Below, in pieces: positions 15,909-17,691 of a DNA stretch of 17,691 nt. The position numbers were made by a program, and so were the translations under genes. The notes below the pieces were generated by a model that was not told where the DNA came from, did no database searches, and saw only the letters and a list, made by a program, of their open reading frames with translations. This DNA comes from an uncultured Eubacterium sp. (GTDB lineage Bacteria > Bacillota > Clostridia > Peptostreptococcales > Anaerovoracaceae), in NCBI GenBank assembly GCA_900542385.1, contig UQNP01000024.1, positions 1 to 17,691 on the forward strand, written 5' to 3'. Within the stretch, counting starts at the first letter, position 1, and each line of letters begins with the position of its first letter.

Positions 15909-16154
15909 ATGGATATGCAAAAAGGAAAAGACGATTACATTTGTCTGATGTCGCTTTTGGACAAGACTGGTATGAGCGAGAAGAATATCAGGATCTTTGA
16001 TGAACTGAATCAGCACGGCTGCAGGGAAGATCAGATAAAAATGCTTAAAAAACACAGATACAGCTTGCTCGACGATATACATATGAGACAGCAGGATCTG
16101 GATTGTCTTGATTATATAATCCATAAGATGAAAAACGATCTGAAGGAGGGATAA
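15909..16154 (+). CDS. small protein resembling a MerR C-terminal half without the DNA-binding head
   Basis: An 81-residue protein. LLDKTGMSEKNIRIFDEL followed by KMLKKHRYSLLDDIHMRQQD and LDCLDYIIHKMK resembles the region of MerR-family regulators after the helix-turn-helix: the GMS..EI segment, then the HR..LL..I......L..L...I dimerisation helix. The N-terminal winged helix (about 60 residues with the LRYYE motif) is absent; only about 10 residues precede the match, and no remnant is visible in the 31 bases upstream. GGGAGA lies 8 bases before ATG 15909, so it is set up for translation as is. Its stop overlaps the first of two ATGs of the next gene. It could be a partner or dominant-negative regulator, or a decayed MerR gene. 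The MerR likeness is by eye. Confidence 0.72.
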   Translation: MDMQKGKDDYICLMSLLDKTGMSEKNIRIFDELNQHGCREDQIKMLKKHRYSLLDDIHMRQQDLDCLDYIIHKMKNDLKEG

Positions 16155-16156
16155 TG

Positions 16157-16858
16157 ATGGATATAAGAAAAACAGATGCAGCGTTTATGAAAATATTCGA
16201 TAATTTTCTTCAAAATGATGTAAAAAACGAAGAGCATGCCATGCTTGACGATAAGACGAGAATGATAGCTGTACTGGCAGTTCTGATTGGCTGTCAGGGC
16301 AGAGAAGCTTTTGGTGAGGAAGTCCGCAATGCACTTAAAGCGGGAGTAACGCCTGTTGAAATAAAAGAGATCGTATATCAGTCGGCTGCTTATATGGGAT
16401 ATGGAAGGATGATACCTTTTCTGTACAAGACAAATGAAATATTTGAAGAAGAGGGCATAAAACTGCCGATAAAAGATCAGGCAACTGTGACTGATGATAC
16501 GAGACTGGAGGCAGGAAACCAGAAGCAGGTGGATATATTCGGAGAGGGAATGAAGGATTTCTATAAAAAAGGAAATGAAAAAACAAGACATATCAACAAG
16601 TGGCTTGCGGCCAACTGTTTCGGAGATTATTACACGAGAGACGGACTTGACGATAAGACAAGAGAAATGATAACGTTCTGTTTCCTGGCAGGTCAGGGCG
16701 GATGTGAACCTCAGCTGACCTCCCATGCTGCAGGAAATATGGGAATAGGAAACGACAGGGGATTTCTGATAAGAATGGTTTCCCAGTGCCTTCCGTATAT
16801 CGGATATCCGAGAAGTCTCAATGCGCTTGAATGTATAAAGAAAGCCGCTGAAAAATAA
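16157..16858 (+). CDS. two-domain carboxymuconolactone decarboxylase/AhpD-like protein
   Basis: A 233-residue protein made of two carboxymuconolactone-decarboxylase (CMD) repeats. The first is DDKTRMIAVLAVLIGCQGRE through GVTPVEIKEIVYQSAAYMGY. The second is DDKTREMITFCFLAGQGGCE through MVSQCLPYIGYPRSLNA. The family includes true 4-carboxymuconolactone decarboxylases and AhpD-type thiol antioxidants. Neither repeat has the CxxC of AhpD; each has a single Cys in a G-C-(Q/E) setting, so a peroxidase-partner role is doubtful. ATG 16154 and ATG 16157 are both possible; AAGGAGGG at 16143-16150 is better spaced for 16157. It closes the cupin-LysR cluster and is followed by a strong terminator. A detoxification or aromatic/carbonyl role is inference. 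Confidence 0.9.
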   Translation: MDIRKTDAAFMKIFDNFLQNDVKNEEHAMLDDKTRMIAVLAVLIGCQGREAFGEEVRNALKAGVTPVEIKEIVYQSAAYMGYGRMIPFLYKTNEIFEEEGIKLPIKDQATVTDDTRLEAGNQKQVDIFGEGMKDFYKKGNEKTRHINKWLAANCFGDYYTRDGLDDKTREMITFCFLAGQGGCEPQLTSHAAGNMGIGNDRGFLIRMVSQCLPYIGYPRSLNALECIKKAAEK

Positions 16859-16873
16859 TCAAAGGATAAAATG

Positions 16874-16917
16874 AAAAAACACTGTGCAGTCTGATATATG
16901 TCTGCACAGTGTTTTTT
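16874..16917. terminator. strong bidirectional intrinsic terminator
   Basis: A perfect 16-bp stem, AAAAAACACTGTGCAG (16874-16889) with its complement at 16902-16917, has a 12-base loop. The A run on one side and T run on the other give a T tail on both strands, fitting its position between the convergent decarboxylase and DeoR genes. Confidence 0.93.
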
Positions 16918-16938
16918 GTTTCGATATTAAGCCTTATA

Positions 16939-17691
16939 TCAGGCGAATACGATGCTTACTTCTGCATCTTCAAATTCTGCCAGAGTTTCTCTGCTGAGCT
17001 TCCTGTCTGTGATTATGAGATCCACTGCACTTATAGGGGCTATGTGGGCCAGTACATTTCTTCCGAATTTGCTGCTGTCGGCAGTAAGGATGACTTCTCT
17101 GGACTGTTCTATTATTTTTCTTCTTACAAGGGATTCTTCTATATCGAAATCGGAAAGCCCGTAATCCAGCGTTATGCCTCCGGCGCCTATTATGGCTTTC
17201 CCTATATGAAAGTTTTCCATTTCAAACATTGACAGCGTGCCTGATATGGAGCCTTCTCCGTGTCTTATCTTTCCTCCGGATATATATATGTTGAAGTCTG
17301 TATCCATGAGTTCGTTCACTATAGGTATGGAATTTGTTATCACGGTGAGATTTTTTTTGTTTTTGAGCGCTTTTGCGACCTGCAGCACCGTCGTTCCGAC
17401 TTCAAGGAAGACAGAATCGCCGTCATTGATGAAATCTGCGCATTTTTGTCCTATGGCTGTTTTTTCATCGATGTTTTTAGAAAGTCTTTCGGCGTTGGCA
17501 GGTTCTTTAGCTTCTTGTTCTATTATCGTTGCACCGCCATATATTTTCTTTATAAGGCCTTCTTTTTCAAGATAGCTGAGATCGCGCCTCGCAGTTTCGA
17601 TTGATATACCGAACATTTCCATGAGTTTGTCTATCTTGATTATACCGTGTTCATTAAGATAGTCCATGAGCTTTTTGTATCTTTCCTGTGG
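16939..17691 (-). CDS. DeoR-family transcriptional regulator, 5' end outside window
   Basis: DeoR-type repressor, usually controlling sugar or nucleoside catabolism in response to a phosphorylated sugar. The N-terminal winged helix is clear: LNEHGIIKIDKLMEMFGIS and ETARRDLSYLEKEGLIKKIYGGA. The sugar-phosphate-binding domain of the DeoRC type follows, with DGDSVFLEVGTTVLQVAKAL, TVITNSIPIVNEL, GGKIRHGEGSISG and ITDRKLS. The frame stays open to the window edge (PQERYKKL before the first Met at 17667), which matches the usual start of these proteins, so the true start is a few codons beyond 17691. The 250 visible residues are near full length. Members usually lead the operon they control, which would lie downstream on the minus strand, but here the gene ends at a terminator, so its targets are unknown. 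Confidence 0.93.
   Translation of the reverse strand, partial: PQERYKKLMDYLNEHGIIKIDKLMEMFGISIETARRDLSYLEKEGLIKKIYGGATIIEQEAKEPANAERLSKNIDEKTAIGQKCADFINDGDSVFLEVGTTVLQVAKALKNKKNLTVITNSIPIVNELMDTDFNIYISGGKIRHGEGSISGTLSMFEMENFHIGKAIIGAGGITLDYGLSDFDIEESLVRRKIIEQSREVILTADSSKFGRNVLAHIAPISAVDLIITDRKLSRETLAEFEDAEVSIVFA

Noticed and set aside
1..17691. tRNA, rRNA, CRISPR array, transposase or phage genes
   Set aside because: None seen: no regularly spaced repeats, no tRNA-like cloverleaf or GGTTCGAATCC motif, and no transposase or integrase frame.

Overview
The window looks like chromosomal DNA of a low-to-mid-GC Bacillota, most likely class Clostridia. The signs are heavy use of ATA and AGA codons, strong AGGAGG-type ribosome binding sites, many sigma-A type promoters, and relatives typical of gut anaerobes (ppx-ppk1, RarA, iron-dependent alcohol dehydrogenase, exported flavodoxin, carboxymuconolactone decarboxylase). 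I cannot name the genus.

Layout. 1-2996 is a polyphosphate pair, ppx (cut by the window edge) overlapping ppk1, ending at a two-way terminator. 3069-4634 on the minus strand is a Mef-like (DHA3) MFS exporter behind an unusually long leader. The leader has a good promoter, a five-codon reading frame with a near-perfect Shine-Dalgarno, a long imperfect inverted repeat, and a terminator-like hairpin just before the exporter. This resembles a ribosome-stalling attenuator. 4668-6974 carries rarA and a LysR regulator. 7109-13931 is a tightly packed accessory operon: Fe-alcohol dehydrogenase, flavodoxin-like lipoprotein, MATE exporter, two aldo/keto reductases and two exported alpha/beta hydrolases. 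Four of the seven are broken: two by paired in-frame stop codons, one by a deletion with frame change, one by a probable single-base loss in a G run. The lipoprotein and both aldo/keto reductases are intact.

13932-14541 is a 610-base gap without a convincing protein gene. It holds a strong promoter with phased A-tracts and then about 365 bases that read as a structured RNA. A 13-bp helix closes a domain of about 235 nt (14116-14351), and its 3' strand runs straight into a U tract. I do not recognise the family; this is the best candidate for something undescribed. A second promoter and a terminator-like hairpin follow, leading to a cupin gene.

14542-16858 is a second same-strand cluster: cupin, LysR regulator, a small protein resembling the C-terminal half of a MerR regulator without its DNA-binding head, and a two-domain carboxymuconolactone decarboxylase. 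A two-way terminator separates it from a minus-strand DeoR regulator cut by the right edge.

Taken together, 6084-16858 looks like a redox or reactive-carbonyl handling island (alcohol dehydrogenase, aldo/keto reductases, flavodoxin, cupin, decarboxylase, two LysR regulators) that is partly decaying. The pathway and its substrate are inference.
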